From contig CACXXT010000014.1 in NCBI GenBank assembly GCA_902771725.1, positions 1 to 64,000 of the forward strand: 64,000 nt of DNA. Direction: 5' to 3'. Made by a program: the position numbers and the translations under genes. Numbering within the stretch: position 1 is the stretch's first letter; the number at the start of each line of letters is the position of its first letter. The stretch comes from an uncultured Bacteroidales bacterium (GTDB lineage: Bacteria; Bacteroidota; Bacteroidia; Bacteroidales; Bacteroidaceae). Under the pieces are notes generated by a model. The model did no database searches. It had not been told where the DNA came from and saw nothing but the letters and a program-made list of their open reading frames with translations. Positions 7,659-16,246 of the stretch are shown here, piece after piece.

Positions 7659-9065
7659 TTAGGAGGCTTTTGTAGCCTTGAGGATTTCGATGGGATTGTA
7701 GTCGTCGAGCTGGATGTGTATGGGTGCCTCCTGCTGGAGACCGAGTTGGACGCACGCCTCGTCGAAGAGCTGGCGGCTGGAGGGACGGTGGTCTGTGAGG
7801 CGGTCGACGACGGTGGAGGTGACGCTGTTCATGACGATGATGCCTCCAGGGAGGAGTGCTTCAGCGGCCTGAGCCATGATTTCCCTAAGTTTGCCGCCGT
7901 GGCCGCCAATGAAGATGGCATCGGGAGCGGGGAAGGAGGGCAGGAGACCCGTCGGTGAACCGACAGGAACTGTGGCATAGGCGGCGTCGGGATGGGAAAC
8001 GGGGGCAGCGACGTCGTTGCAGAGGGCACAGAAGTCACCCATGTGGACTTCGATGCCTGGTGCTCCGTGGCGGCGGGCGTTCTGGCGGATGAGCGCCTCG
8101 CACTCCGGACGAATCTCAAAGGCGACGACGTGGAGATGAGGGAAGAGCAGACGGGCTTCGATGGAGATGCTGCCCGTGCAGAAACCGATGTCCCAGAGAA
8201 CATGGCGGCGAGGGAGGTCCAGAGCCTGAAGGGTGAGCAGGCGGATGGGCATCTTGGTGATCATCTTCTCGCGACCGTCGAGATGTGCGAAGGAGGAGTC
8301 CGGGAGACCGAAGGGGCGGAGAGGGGAGATGGCAGTGGCATTGCCACTGCCTACGCTGAGCAAGGGATGGTTGGGAAGGGAGGGGGAGGTGGGAGTTGAG
8401 AGCCGGGGATGGTTGGGAAGGGAGGGGGAGGTGGGAGTGCCTGTGCAGAGCAGGAGGCAGTTGGGGGAGGCGAAGGTGTGGGTGGCGGCTTCGGCGAGGG
8501 AGAGGGTGGTGACGCGCTCGAGGTCGGGATTTCCCAGGTGTTCGCCGATGTGCATGGTATAAAAAGTGTAGCCGTAGTCGAGCATTCGCCGGGCAATGGC
8601 GGCTGGGGTGTGCTCGCGGTCGGTGAGCACGCCAATCTTGGGTGCCCGCTCAATGAGGGCACGGTCGAACTCAGGCCAGGGACGCCCTGTGAGGGATACG
8701 ACACGCAGGTCGTCGTAGGGCAACAGCAACCGATGCGCCAGCATCTGGATAGAATTGAAAGAAGGAAAAAGCCGGATCTCTGCTTTCGGCATCTCGCGCT
8801 GCACGGTGTTGGCGAAGCCGAAGAAGAGCGGGTCGCCACTGGCAAAGATGACAACATGCTCCACGACCTCGTACTGCTTGAAGATATTCACCAACGGAAC
8901 CGTGATGTCTATCCATACAGCATCCGCGGGCAGCAGCGGTGCCACAAGCTCATGATGCCGCCTGCCTCCGGAAAACACGTGGCCGCCCTGTATGACCTGC
9001 AGCACTTCAGGGGGAAACCATTGATTCCGATTGTCGCTGATTCCTATGATATCACATGTTTTCAT
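7659..9065 (-). CDS. cbiET: CbiE-CbiT fusion: cobalt-precorrin C5- and C15-methyltransferase/decarboxylase
   Basis: The ATG at 9065 overlaps the stop of the upstream gene (ATGA) and gives 468 residues. Residues 1 to about 205 are CbiE, a tetrapyrrole methylase (VFSGGRRHHEL, FASGDPLFFG, SFNSIQMLAHRL, HIGEHLGNPDLERV). Residues from about 262 are the Rossmann methyltransferase CbiT (LWDIGFCTGSISIEARLL, FEIRPECEALIRQNARRHG, FIGGHGGKLREI, GGIIVMNSVT). Together they methylate C5 and C15 and decarboxylate the acetate at C12; the single-chain form is called CobL in the aerobic pathway. The domain linker carries a 42-bp tandem repeat and a hairpin element, and a shorter hairpin lies at about 7951-7964 inside CbiT. 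Confidence 0.93.
   Translation of the reverse strand: MKTCDIIGISDNRNQWFPPEVLQVIQGGHVFSGGRRHHELVAPLLPADAVWIDITVPLVNIFKQYEVVEHVVIFASGDPLFFGFANTVQREMPKAEIRLFPSFNSIQMLAHRLLLPYDDLRVVSLTGRPWPEFDRALIERAPKIGVLTDREHTPAAIARRMLDYGYTFYTMHIGEHLGNPDLERVTTLSLAEAATHTFASPNCLLLCTGTPTSPSLPNHPRLSTPTSPSLPNHPLLSVGSGNATAISPLRPFGLPDSSFAHLDGREKMITKMPIRLLTLQALDLPRRHVLWDIGFCTGSISIEARLLFPHLHVVAFEIRPECEALIRQNARRHGAPGIEVHMGDFCALCNDVAAPVSHPDAAYATVPVGSPTGLLPSFPAPDAIFIGGHGGKLREIMAQAAEALLPGGIIVMNSVTSTVVDRLTDHRPSSRQLFDEACVQLGLQQEAPIHIQLDDYNPIEILKATKAS
8331..8351. repeat. Palindromic element in the CbiE-CbiT linker
   Basis: GGCAGTGG (8331-8338), loop CATTG, then CCACTGCC (8344-8351) form a perfect 8-bp hairpin. It is followed by CTACGCTGAGC, and the hairpin at 19347-19365 is followed by CTACGCCAAGC, so the two share a right flank. 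A purine-rich tract precedes both. Confidence 0.7.
8364..8447. repeat. 42-bp tandem repeat, two copies, in frame
   Basis: A 42-bp unit rich in G and A (GGATGGTTGGGAAGGGAGGG and following bases) occurs twice in a row, at about 8364 and 8406. Because 42 is a multiple of three it keeps frame, and each copy encodes 14 residues beginning TPTSPSLPNHP in the CbiE-CbiT linker. Confidence 0.8.
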
Positions 9066-10440
9066 AGGTCTCGACCTGGTATTAGTTGTGCGGCATCGTC
9101 GTAGGTGAGGATGGCGTTGCAGAGGGTGGCTGCGAGGTTGCTGCCCCCCTTGCGCCCTTCGACGATAATCTTGGGAATCTGTGCCAGGGTCTTTGCCGCA
9201 TGTTTGCTTTCGCACACATGCACGAATCCTACGGGTGCTGCAATGATGCCTGCAGGGTGTAGCCTGCCCTTTCGTACCAAATCACAAATCTCAAAGAGGG
9301 CTGTGGGTGCATTGCCTACGACGTAGAGGGCATCTGGATGTTCCTCTGCAGCGAGTCGCATGGAGGCCTGGCTGCGTGTGATACCCTGTTCCTCCGCCAT
9401 CTGCTTCGATCGCGGGTCGTTGATGTAGCAATGAACCTGGATGTCCAGCCGGTCTAATGCTCCTTTGCGTATGCCACTGGCAGCCATTGTCACATCGGTT
9501 ACGATATTCCGCAGACTTCCATCTGACACCTTATTATAAATAACCTCCGTGGCCTCCTTATCCATCCACAGACACTGTTCCATGCCGAAATCCACGGTGG
9601 TATGGATGGCGTGCAACAGAGGCCATAGGCGCCAGCGCGGAACTTCAGGGTTCTGCATCTCGGCGAGGATGGTGTGGAAACTTTGCATCATGATTTGCTG
9701 CCCAGGCTTCGCTTCGGTGTCCCGTTCCTCGTGGTAGTATCCACGAGGGGTGATGAAGTGGCCATCGTCGATATACGATTGGGAATTACCAATGATGATA
9801 ACCGTGAACATATCCACGTCCTCGGGGTCGAAGGCTCCCAACGTAGTGAGTTTGACTTCCTGTTCTGGGCGTCCTGCCTGGCGGACGTATCCGACTGGAG
9901 TATCGGCCTTACGCTCCAGGAGGAAGAGTTCGCAGAGGCGATGGAGTTGCCAGTAGCGGTCGTGGGACTTAGGGTTGTAGACTGCAGTGACGAAATCCCC
10001 CATAGCTGCAGCTTTGATGCGTTTTTCAATGACAGCCCATGGTGTCATCAGGTCGCTCAGAGATATGATGCACATATCGTGTCCGATGGGGGCTCCCAGC
10101 AGTGATGCAGCTTTCTGGAATGCCGAAATACCTGGAAGACACGTTCGCGCTTCATCTCGTAGATGAGCGGAGCCATCCCATAGATGCCTGCATCGCCCGA
10201 GGAGATGACAACCACCGTTTGACCTTCTTCCGCCATACGAAATGCCTGCTCGGCACGTTCGCGTTCGCGCTTCATTCCCGTGTCGATGCACTCGCATCCC
10301 TCCTTCAGATAAGGCTGTACGAAGCGGAAGTAGTATTTGTAGCCCACAACGACGTCTGCCTCACCGATGGCGGCGAGTACGGCAGGCGTCGTATCTTCTG
10401 GGCTTCCTGGGCCGAGACCCGCAATGATGATTTTCTTCAT
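9062..10440 (-). pseudogene. cbiHC: CbiH-CbiC fusion (C17-methyltransferase and precorrin-8 methylmutase) with a frameshift in CbiH
   Basis: The ATG at 10440 opens a tetrapyrrole methylase (MKKIIIAGLGPGSPED, VVVGYKYYFRFV, ISSGDAGIYGMAPLIYEMKRER). Near 10130-10150 the family sequence jumps to another frame and continues with LPGISAFQKAASLLGAPIGHD, then CbiH to about 9640 and CbiC (precorrin-8X methylmutase; VTMAASGIRKGALDRL, VVGNAPTALFEI, GIIAAPVGFVH) to 9062. The first frame stops at 10057. A few residues that normally lie between the MKRER and LPGISAF motifs are missing, so a short deletion of 3n+2 bases is the simplest explanation. No slippery heptamer is visible. CbiC may still be made from an internal start. 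The stop overlaps the cbiET start. Confidence 0.8.
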
Positions 10441-10460
10441 TCGCTGACGTTTTTGCGGTG

Positions 10461-10468
10461 CAAAGATA
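10461..10468 (-). promoter_or_regulatory. -7 box (TATCTTTG) before cbiHC
   Basis: The minus strand reads TATCTTTG about 20 nt before the cbiH start and 16 bp after the end of the upstream receptor gene. The ring-assembly genes therefore probably have their own promoter in addition to read-through from the riboswitch-controlled one. Confidence 0.65.
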
Positions 10469-10483
10469 CGGAAAAATAGGGAA

Positions 10484-12604
10484 TCAATACCTCATTCTGA
10501 GGCTTAAAGTGAGTGAACGTCCGGGATTGATGGTCGAAAAGTTGGAATTCCAGGGGGAAGTGTCGCGCTGGTTGAAGATATTTTCGATGCCAAGCCCTGG
10601 TTCGAGTGTGAAGTTACGGAGGGCGATGGTATGCCGTGTCATTAAGTCCCACTGACTGATGGCATCGGCATAGCCGTAGGTGCTGCTGTAGCGTTCGCCC
10701 TGAATGTGCCCGTTGATGGTGATGTTCAGGTGGTAATCTTTCCAGGTCTGGTCCCATGAAGCAAGAACACTGCCTACGTGGCGTACGCTTTTGTCGACAG
10801 GTGAGGTGGTTACGAGGTACTGTTGCGTCTTCTTGTCCAACGTCCGGGTTTCGGCCTCAGAGTCGGTGAAAGTGTAGCCGCCGCCAATGGTGAAGCCGTA
10901 TGGGAGGAGAAACTTCACCGATGCACTGATGCCACGCAGGGTGGCTTTGTCAATGTTGTCGCGCTGACGGATGGTAGCCCAACCTTCATCTCTGATGGCG
11001 GTGAGGCTGGCATCTGCATCCACCTCTGCCTGCGTCATCGTACGGTAGTTGATCATGTCGCGAATCTTGTTCATGAATCCTGTCACGCTGACGCTCATCC
11101 ATGTGTTGCTGTACTCCGCGTTGATGTTGACGAAGTGGTTCTTCTCGGGCTTCAGTTCCGTGTTGTAGAGCGTGTAGCGCGAGGCGGTCTTGGCCTGGTC
11201 CGTGGCATATAGCTGCGAAAGAGTGGGTGTTCGATAGCCACCGGCGTAGTTGGCGCGAAGACGGAAGCCACCAGCGTGGAAGAAGAGTCCAGCGTTGGGG
11301 GTCAGGGCTGCGCCGAAGTTGTCGTTTTGGGTATAGCGCAGCCCGACCACTCCTTCCAGTCCACGTGCAATCTGCAACTCATCCTGCGCGAAGAAGTTGT
11401 AGGTATTGGTGGTTTCGAAGTCAATGTTGTCACTCTGACTATTGAGACTCTCCTGCACGAACTCCGCCCCAGCGGATAGCTTGTTCCAGTCGGCAAGGCG
11501 GAAGATACCACGGAGGGTCTCGTTGACATAGTGGGTGCGCTTGCGGGTCTCCTCATAACCTTCCTTTTCGGCAGTCTGCCAGTAGTCGTACTTAGAGACG
11601 AAGTTGTCGCTGTAAACGTCGAGGTAGAGGTGGATTTGGGCGTTGGGAGTCCATCGGGCACCGCCGCCGTAGAGATACGAGGTGTGGTGGAGGTCGTAGG
11701 TGTAGGCGGTTTTGGGGGTGTAGGTGAAGGGGGAGGCATCAGCGCGAGTACGCGCCACGCCCGACGGTGTGGTGGTGTTCTTCTTTTGGGTGAAGTAGGT
11801 GGCAGACTGGGGGCGGGCAGTCTGGTTGTCGTAGTAGGAACCTCGGAGGTAAAGGGACCATTGGTCGTCGATGCGGAAGTCCAGTTTCTCGCTGATGTTG
11901 TTGCTGTGGAAACCAGTGGACATGGGACGACCGGTTAGTTTCAGCACCTCGGTGCCATCCTCATCGAACGCCTGGAAGTGGTTGACTTGCCAGTTGTCCG
12001 CCTGATGATGGGTGTAGGTGGTGTGCGAGGAGAAACGACCCGTGGTGGCATCGACGCTGATGTCCTGGTCCAGGCGCCCCTTGCTGCGAAGCTGTGTGCT
12101 CGAGGAGGCGGAGATGGCTTCGCGACTCTCGTCCGTGATAATGTTGATGACGCCAGCGATGGCGTCTGAGCCATAGAGAGCAGAGGCTGCTCCGCTATAG
12201 ATTTCTATACGTTTGACGTTGGCCAAACTGAGGCGTGCCCAGCGGTCGTCGCCGCTGACGCGCTTGCCGTTCTCAAGGATGACGATGTAGTCGTCGCTGA
12301 TGCCGTTGAAATTGACGAAGGTGCCCATGCCATTGGTGTGAGTAGTGACGTTCGTGGTCAGGCGCGTCAGAGCCTCTTCGAGGGAGGTGACATGTGCATC
12401 CTTCAGCTCCTTGGCGGAGATGACCTTGACGGCCACAGGGGAGTTGTCGGCACGATGGTAGGTGCCTGTTCCTGTGATGACAATGGGGTTCAGGTCATGG
12501 GTCTCTTGCCCCTGTGCAGCATTCGTCTTAGATTGTGCGAAAGCGGTGCTCCCCAGAAGGGTGAGCACCGCTGCGAAGCAGATAGTATTTATGGCGTGTT
12601 TCAT
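10484..12604 (-). CDS. TonB-dependent outer-membrane receptor, BtuB-like
   Basis: The 706-residue protein has a signal peptide ending STAFA-Q and a plug domain (NPIVITGTGTYHRADNSPVAVKVISAKEL, ASALYGSDAIAGVINIIT). A beta-barrel follows, ending in the aromatic terminus LSLRMRY. A TonB box-like stretch (HDLNPIVITG) precedes the plug. Its place in a cobalamin-riboswitch operon beside a cobaltochelatase suggests transport of corrinoids or a corrinoid precursor/metal complex. It is a different subfamily from the second receptor at 13692, so the two probably have different ligands. The gene ends 43 bp before cbiHC. Confidence 0.9.
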   Translation of the reverse strand: MKHAINTICFAAVLTLLGSTAFAQSKTNAAQGQETHDLNPIVITGTGTYHRADNSPVAVKVISAKELKDAHVTSLEEALTRLTTNVTTHTNGMGTFVNFNGISDDYIVILENGKRVSGDDRWARLSLANVKRIEIYSGAASALYGSDAIAGVINIITDESREAISASSSTQLRSKGRLDQDISVDATTGRFSSHTTYTHHQADNWQVNHFQAFDEDGTEVLKLTGRPMSTGFHSNNISEKLDFRIDDQWSLYLRGSYYDNQTARPQSATYFTQKKNTTTPSGVARTRADASPFTYTPKTAYTYDLHHTSYLYGGGARWTPNAQIHLYLDVYSDNFVSKYDYWQTAEKEGYEETRKRTHYVNETLRGIFRLADWNKLSAGAEFVQESLNSQSDNIDFETTNTYNFFAQDELQIARGLEGVVGLRYTQNDNFGAALTPNAGLFFHAGGFRLRANYAGGYRTPTLSQLYATDQAKTASRYTLYNTELKPEKNHFVNINAEYSNTWMSVSVTGFMNKIRDMINYRTMTQAEVDADASLTAIRDEGWATIRQRDNIDKATLRGISASVKFLLPYGFTIGGGYTFTDSEAETRTLDKKTQQYLVTTSPVDKSVRHVGSVLASWDQTWKDYHLNITINGHIQGERYSSTYGYADAISQWDLMTRHTIALRNFTLEPGLGIENIFNQRDTSPWNSNFSTINPGRSLTLSLRMRY

Positions 12605-12613
12605 GGGTTCTGT

Positions 12614-13705
12614 TTACTCCTCGGGATTCTTGGAGTGATAGAAGTCGAGGGCCTCGCCGGCGATGGCGTCCTTGGTGTGCTGCATCCAGACGTTGCGCAC
12701 GGTGGGCAGTTCCAGCAGACCCTTCGCGATCATGGTGGAATTATCGCAGGTGTAGCCCATGTGGCTGAAGTACTTCTTCCAACTGGTGTCCTCGACTTCG
12801 CCTTCCTCGTTCTCTTCGAATCCGTTGTCCCAAGCATCGTCGTCGCCAGCCATGTCGTTGTGGCCATGGTCGCCGTCGATGGACATCAGCGGGTGGCAGT
12901 AGACCTTACCGCTGGTGATTCCGGCATCCTTCATGCGCTGGAGGACGTTGGTCTTGAAGTTGCCCATCATATCTACGGTGCCGACGAAGTAGTTCTTGCT
13001 GTAGGCCTGCAGCGCCTCTTCGAGCTGGGTATAGCGGACGTTAGCCTTGTAGGTGTCGTAGCTGTCGGGGTTGCCATGACCCATGAAGGCGACGACTCCT
13101 TCGGCAGCCTGTGTCTTGTAGAGGGCGTTGAGCTGCTTGGCAACTTCGGGAACGTCCTCTTCAGCATCCTGAAGAAGGGGGACACCCAGTTTCAGCACGA
13201 CCTTGGAGAGGTATTCGTCATCGAGGTCGCCATTGCTGTTGTTGGCAAAGTCCTTGATATAGTTGATGACGCGTGTGTACTCCTCGCCAGGAATGACCTG
13301 CAGAGACTGCACAACAATCTCGTCATAGCGCACGCCTTCCTGAGCAAAGGCATTGAGCCAGAAGTTGGGAGCGTAGAAGTTGCGTGGATCCACATTCTCG
13401 CCGGCAGCAGCGCGGTTGATGCAGATAGCTGAGGAGAAGGAGAGGAAAACATCGTAGCCGGGGAACTGCTGTTTGTAGGCGCTGACAGTGCCATCGAAGG
13501 CATCGTAAGCCTGCTGCCAAGTGCTACCGAAAGCTACGAGCAGGATAGCCTTGCTCTGTTTTTTGTTGGCCTTGACGTTCTTGGTCACGGCATCCTGATA
13601 CTTCTGCCAGTTGCTGACATTGTTGTCATCGTCGGAGCAGGCAACGAAGCCAGCCGACAGTACGATGGCTGCAAGAGCCATCAGAAAGAACTTAATCTTC
13701 TTCAT
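12614..13705 (-). CDS. cbiK: Sirohydrochlorin cobaltochelatase CbiK, exported lipoprotein form
   Basis: The ATG at 13705 gives 363 residues starting with a lipoprotein signal (hydrophobic core then LSAGFVAC, Cys23) and a DDDN spacer. The chelatase body shows AILLVAFGSTWQQAY, VQSLQVIPGEEY, VVAFMGHGNPD (His210) and VYCHPLMSIDGDHGHNDM (His271). These two His are the metal-binding positions of CbiK/HemH-like chelatases. CbiK inserts cobalt into sirohydrochlorin (or a related tetrapyrrole); an exported CbiK is known from Desulfovibrio. The acidic loop after DGDHGHNDM (about 285-308) is an unusual insert. The start overlaps the end of the upstream receptor gene by 14 bp. A role in periplasmic cobalt or tetrapyrrole handling rather than cytoplasmic synthesis is possible. 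Confidence 0.88.
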   Translation of the reverse strand: MKKIKFFLMALAAIVLSAGFVACSDDDNNVSNWQKYQDAVTKNVKANKKQSKAILLVAFGSTWQQAYDAFDGTVSAYKQQFPGYDVFLSFSSAICINRAAAGENVDPRNFYAPNFWLNAFAQEGVRYDEIVVQSLQVIPGEEYTRVINYIKDFANNSNGDLDDEYLSKVVLKLGVPLLQDAEEDVPEVAKQLNALYKTQAAEGVVAFMGHGNPDSYDTYKANVRYTQLEEALQAYSKNYFVGTVDMMGNFKTNVLQRMKDAGITSGKVYCHPLMSIDGDHGHNDMAGDDDAWDNGFEENEEGEVEDTSWKKYFSHMGYTCDNSTMIAKGLLELPTVRNVWMQHTKDAIAGEALDFYHSKNPEE

Positions 13706-15863
13706 TGTACGTTTGTTTAGAATTGGTTTTAAAAGATTGGAATTTTGTTTTTCCTTGGTTAAAGCGGATGGTGAGCGAGGCATAGAACGTGGTGCCGGGG
13801 GAGGTGGTGCCCAGATGCAGGCCGTGGGGCGTGCGGTCTACGTAGTTAAAGATATTGTCTACGCCAGCCTCGGCCCGAAGGGTCAGTCCTCGCGAACGAA
13901 TGGCATGGCAGTCGAAGTCATGAGTGGTCGAGAGGCGCCAAATGTGGTAGGCTTTTCCGTTGCCGTTGAGCTGGTAATAGCGCTTGGAGGAAGCGCGACC
14001 ATAGATTCCCACTCCTAGGCGGTAGCCGGATTTGCTATTCGAAGACTTGTTGTCGGAAGTGAATGCATGGTTCCAGGTGGCGAAGCAGCTTCCCTTGTGG
14101 TGTGCCATGCCATCTATGACGACCTCATGCATGCGTTCATGGTCGCTGTCGTACTCGTGAGCTTTGGTGTCGAGATAGCTGTAGCTGCCTCCGACAGCGA
14201 AGTCGCTGAAGGCATAGCGCACATTGACATCCACGCCGATGGTGCGAGCGTCCTCGAGGTTCTGGTACTGGCGCGTCTTGTGGAGCTCATATTGCATCTG
14301 GTACTCCTCCGGTGCTCGGTAGTTGGGGATGGTGACGAGATTGATCATATCCTCCACCTTATTAATATATCCCGTCAGGGAAAACGAGAATCCTCGCACG
14401 TTGACCTCAGCTCCGACCGAGCCATAGTTGCTCGTCTGTGGGCGCAGGTCGGCATTGCCGAGGTAGAGGTAGGTTCCGTTCATCTCGCGGACGTATCGGT
14501 AGTGCTGTTCCTTGGGCGTCGGAGTCTTGAAACCCTGCGACCATGCTACACGCAGGCGTAGCCATTCTGTGGGGCGCATCATGGCTGAGAACTTCGGAGT
14601 CAGGTGCAGACCGAACTGCTGGTTTCGGTCCAACCGCAGTCCGCCTGTCAGCTGCAGTAGCCTCCAGGGACTGTACTCATCTTGGACATAGAGTGCTTCG
14701 GTATGGTCGGTGACGGTGCCTCCGTGGTCCACACGCATGGGAGCATGCAGCCAATCGTGGCGCACTTCCAGACCAGCGCTGAGGCGGTTGCGGGCAGGCA
14801 ACTCGAATATACCTTTCAGATGACCCATCGTTCGTCGCTGGTCGCTCTGGAGGTTGGTCTGGTCGGGAAAGTAGGGGAAATAGTGGGTGAAGTTGCCGTG
14901 GGGATCGTAGCCGTCGACCAGCGTCGTGTCTGTGAAGACGTACTCATAGGCGTGGCGGTTCCAGTCGATGTCCAGCGTCACCACGACTTTGTCCGACGGT
15001 GTCCACTTACCTCCAGCGGCAGCCGAGGCGTTGCGATAGGCGAGGTCGTAAGTCTTCACGTCCACGGCAGCGTACTTGCCCGAGGGACGGTAGATGCGCT
15101 TGCGGTAGACAGAGCCTTCGGCATAGAACTCAAGGTCGGCAGACGGCGTGTAGGTCAGCCGCTCTGCCACTTGCCAATTGGTGTGGCGGTTGACGGTCTT
15201 GTTACGCGAGTCGTAGATGGGGAACTCCGTTTGTGCAGGATCTTCGTGGGCGGTGTTCTGCCATCCGTCGCTGTGCTGCAGCTGGAAGTTGGTCAGGGAG
15301 GAGAACTTGCCGATGGCGAAACCCACGCTGTTGTGCTGGCGCAGGTCGCCGTAGCTGCCGCCTCGGGTGGTGTTTTCCAGCAGCAGCCCGTCGCGGTCGT
15401 ACTTGCGGGTGATGATGTTGACCACTCCGGCGATGGCATCGCTGCCGTAGAGTGCAGAGGCAGCACCCTTTACGATTTCTATGCGTTCGATTCGAGCCGG
15501 ATCGATGAGTCCGAGGTCGTTCTGTCCACCATTGTCGCCGTGCAGACGCTTGCCGTCTACAAGGATGAGGATGTAGCTGTTGCCCAGACCATTCATCTGC
15601 ATTTGTGCGCCCATGTCGTCCTCGTTGAATGCGAAGCTGGCGGTCAGGCCGCTCAGGATGTCCTCCAGCGAGCGTCCTCCATACTGCTCCAGCTCATGGC
15701 GGGTGATGACCTCTGTCTGCACGGGCACATCCTTCAGCCGGTGCTGGGTTCCAGTACCGGTCACGACCACTTCTTCCATACGGCTCATACGAAGAGAGTC
15801 CTGTGCTTGGATGGGGGCAATGAGGCACAGCAGTGCCACGCCGACAGACAGATATTGTTTCAT
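13692..15863 (-). CDS. TonB-dependent outer-membrane receptor, BtuB-like, first gene after the B12 riboswitch
   Basis: The 723-residue protein has a signal peptide (MKQYLSVGVALLCLIAPIQA-Q), a TonB box-like MEEVVVTGTG, a plug domain (KGAASALYGSDAIAGVVNIITRKYD), and a barrel ending FYASLTIRF before a short tail. It is the first gene downstream of a clear cobalamin riboswitch, which makes cobalamin or another corrinoid the best guess for its ligand. The gene overlaps cbiK by 14 bp. Confidence 0.9.
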   Translation of the reverse strand: MKQYLSVGVALLCLIAPIQAQDSLRMSRMEEVVVTGTGTQHRLKDVPVQTEVITRHELEQYGGRSLEDILSGLTASFAFNEDDMGAQMQMNGLGNSYILILVDGKRLHGDNGGQNDLGLIDPARIERIEIVKGAASALYGSDAIAGVVNIITRKYDRDGLLLENTTRGGSYGDLRQHNSVGFAIGKFSSLTNFQLQHSDGWQNTAHEDPAQTEFPIYDSRNKTVNRHTNWQVAERLTYTPSADLEFYAEGSVYRKRIYRPSGKYAAVDVKTYDLAYRNASAAAGGKWTPSDKVVVTLDIDWNRHAYEYVFTDTTLVDGYDPHGNFTHYFPYFPDQTNLQSDQRRTMGHLKGIFELPARNRLSAGLEVRHDWLHAPMRVDHGGTVTDHTEALYVQDEYSPWRLLQLTGGLRLDRNQQFGLHLTPKFSAMMRPTEWLRLRVAWSQGFKTPTPKEQHYRYVREMNGTYLYLGNADLRPQTSNYGSVGAEVNVRGFSFSLTGYINKVEDMINLVTIPNYRAPEEYQMQYELHKTRQYQNLEDARTIGVDVNVRYAFSDFAVGGSYSYLDTKAHEYDSDHERMHEVVIDGMAHHKGSCFATWNHAFTSDNKSSNSKSGYRLGVGIYGRASSKRYYQLNGNGKAYHIWRLSTTHDFDCHAIRSRGLTLRAEAGVDNIFNYVDRTPHGLHLGTTSPGTTFYASLTIRFNQGKTKFQSFKTNSKQTYNEED

Positions 15864-15911
15864 TAACTCCGTGCGTCTGTTCCTGGACGCCTTTGATGGA
15901 TGTTCGTGAAA

Positions 15912-16082
15912 ACGTAGCAGGTCTTCTGGCTTTCCCCTGTCTGTCCCTACCTTCCCAACCAGTCGGTCAGTGGCTTTATACGGGCAAACGTTTAGAATGG
16001 GGATTACAGCTGCAGGAACAGCTCCGGACTTGCACCGGATTCCCTTGCATCGGCAGCCTACGGGCTGGCGATTGCTCGTTTC
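15912..16082 (-). promoter_or_regulatory. Cobalamin (AdoCbl) riboswitch
   Basis: On the minus strand the leader has the family landmarks in order: the B12 box with CCGGTGCAAGTCCGGAGCTG (within 15999-16042), GCCACTG (15968-15974), GGGAAGG (15950-15956) and the closing AGACCTGC (15917-15924). It lies between a -7 promoter box at 16088 and the first receptor gene at 15863. Binding of adenosylcobalamin should repress the downstream receptor-cbiK-receptor operon and perhaps the cbi genes by read-through. Confidence 0.96.
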
Positions 16083-16087
16083 GGGTG

Positions 16088-16095
16088 CAAAGGTA
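16088..16095 (-). promoter_or_regulatory. -7 box (TACCTTTG) of the riboswitch operon
   Basis: The minus strand reads TACCTTTG, so the transcript would start a few bases downstream and put the whole riboswitch in the 5' leader. Confidence 0.75.
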
Positions 16096-16232
16096 CGGAA
16101 AAGTTTAAAGTTTAGTGTTTAAAGTCTCATGTTTTTTGCAATCAGAAGGCTTCTAATGGTGTTTTTCCTATTTTTTTCCTCCATAAAAGCATTTTTCATT
16201 AAACATTAAACCTTAAACATTGAACTTTTCAC

Positions 16233-16240
16233 TACTTTTG
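16233..16240 (+). promoter_or_regulatory. -7 box (TACTTTTG) immediately before cbiA
   Basis: The box ends only 6 nt before the cbiA ATG at 16247, so the mRNA would be leaderless or nearly so. The region between this and the divergent promoter (16098-16230) is AT-rich with repeated TTTAAA/TAAAC motifs and no gene. Confidence 0.65.
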
Positions 16241-16246
16241 TGCCCG

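Noticed and set aside
10115..10155. Programmed -1 frameshift in cbiH
   Set aside because: No slippery heptamer is seen, and conserved residues seem to be missing at the join, which points to a deletion or error.
10057..10440. Independent 127-residue protein
   Set aside because: It is the N-terminal part of CbiH, cut off by the frameshift; its last 20 residues are out-of-frame sequence.
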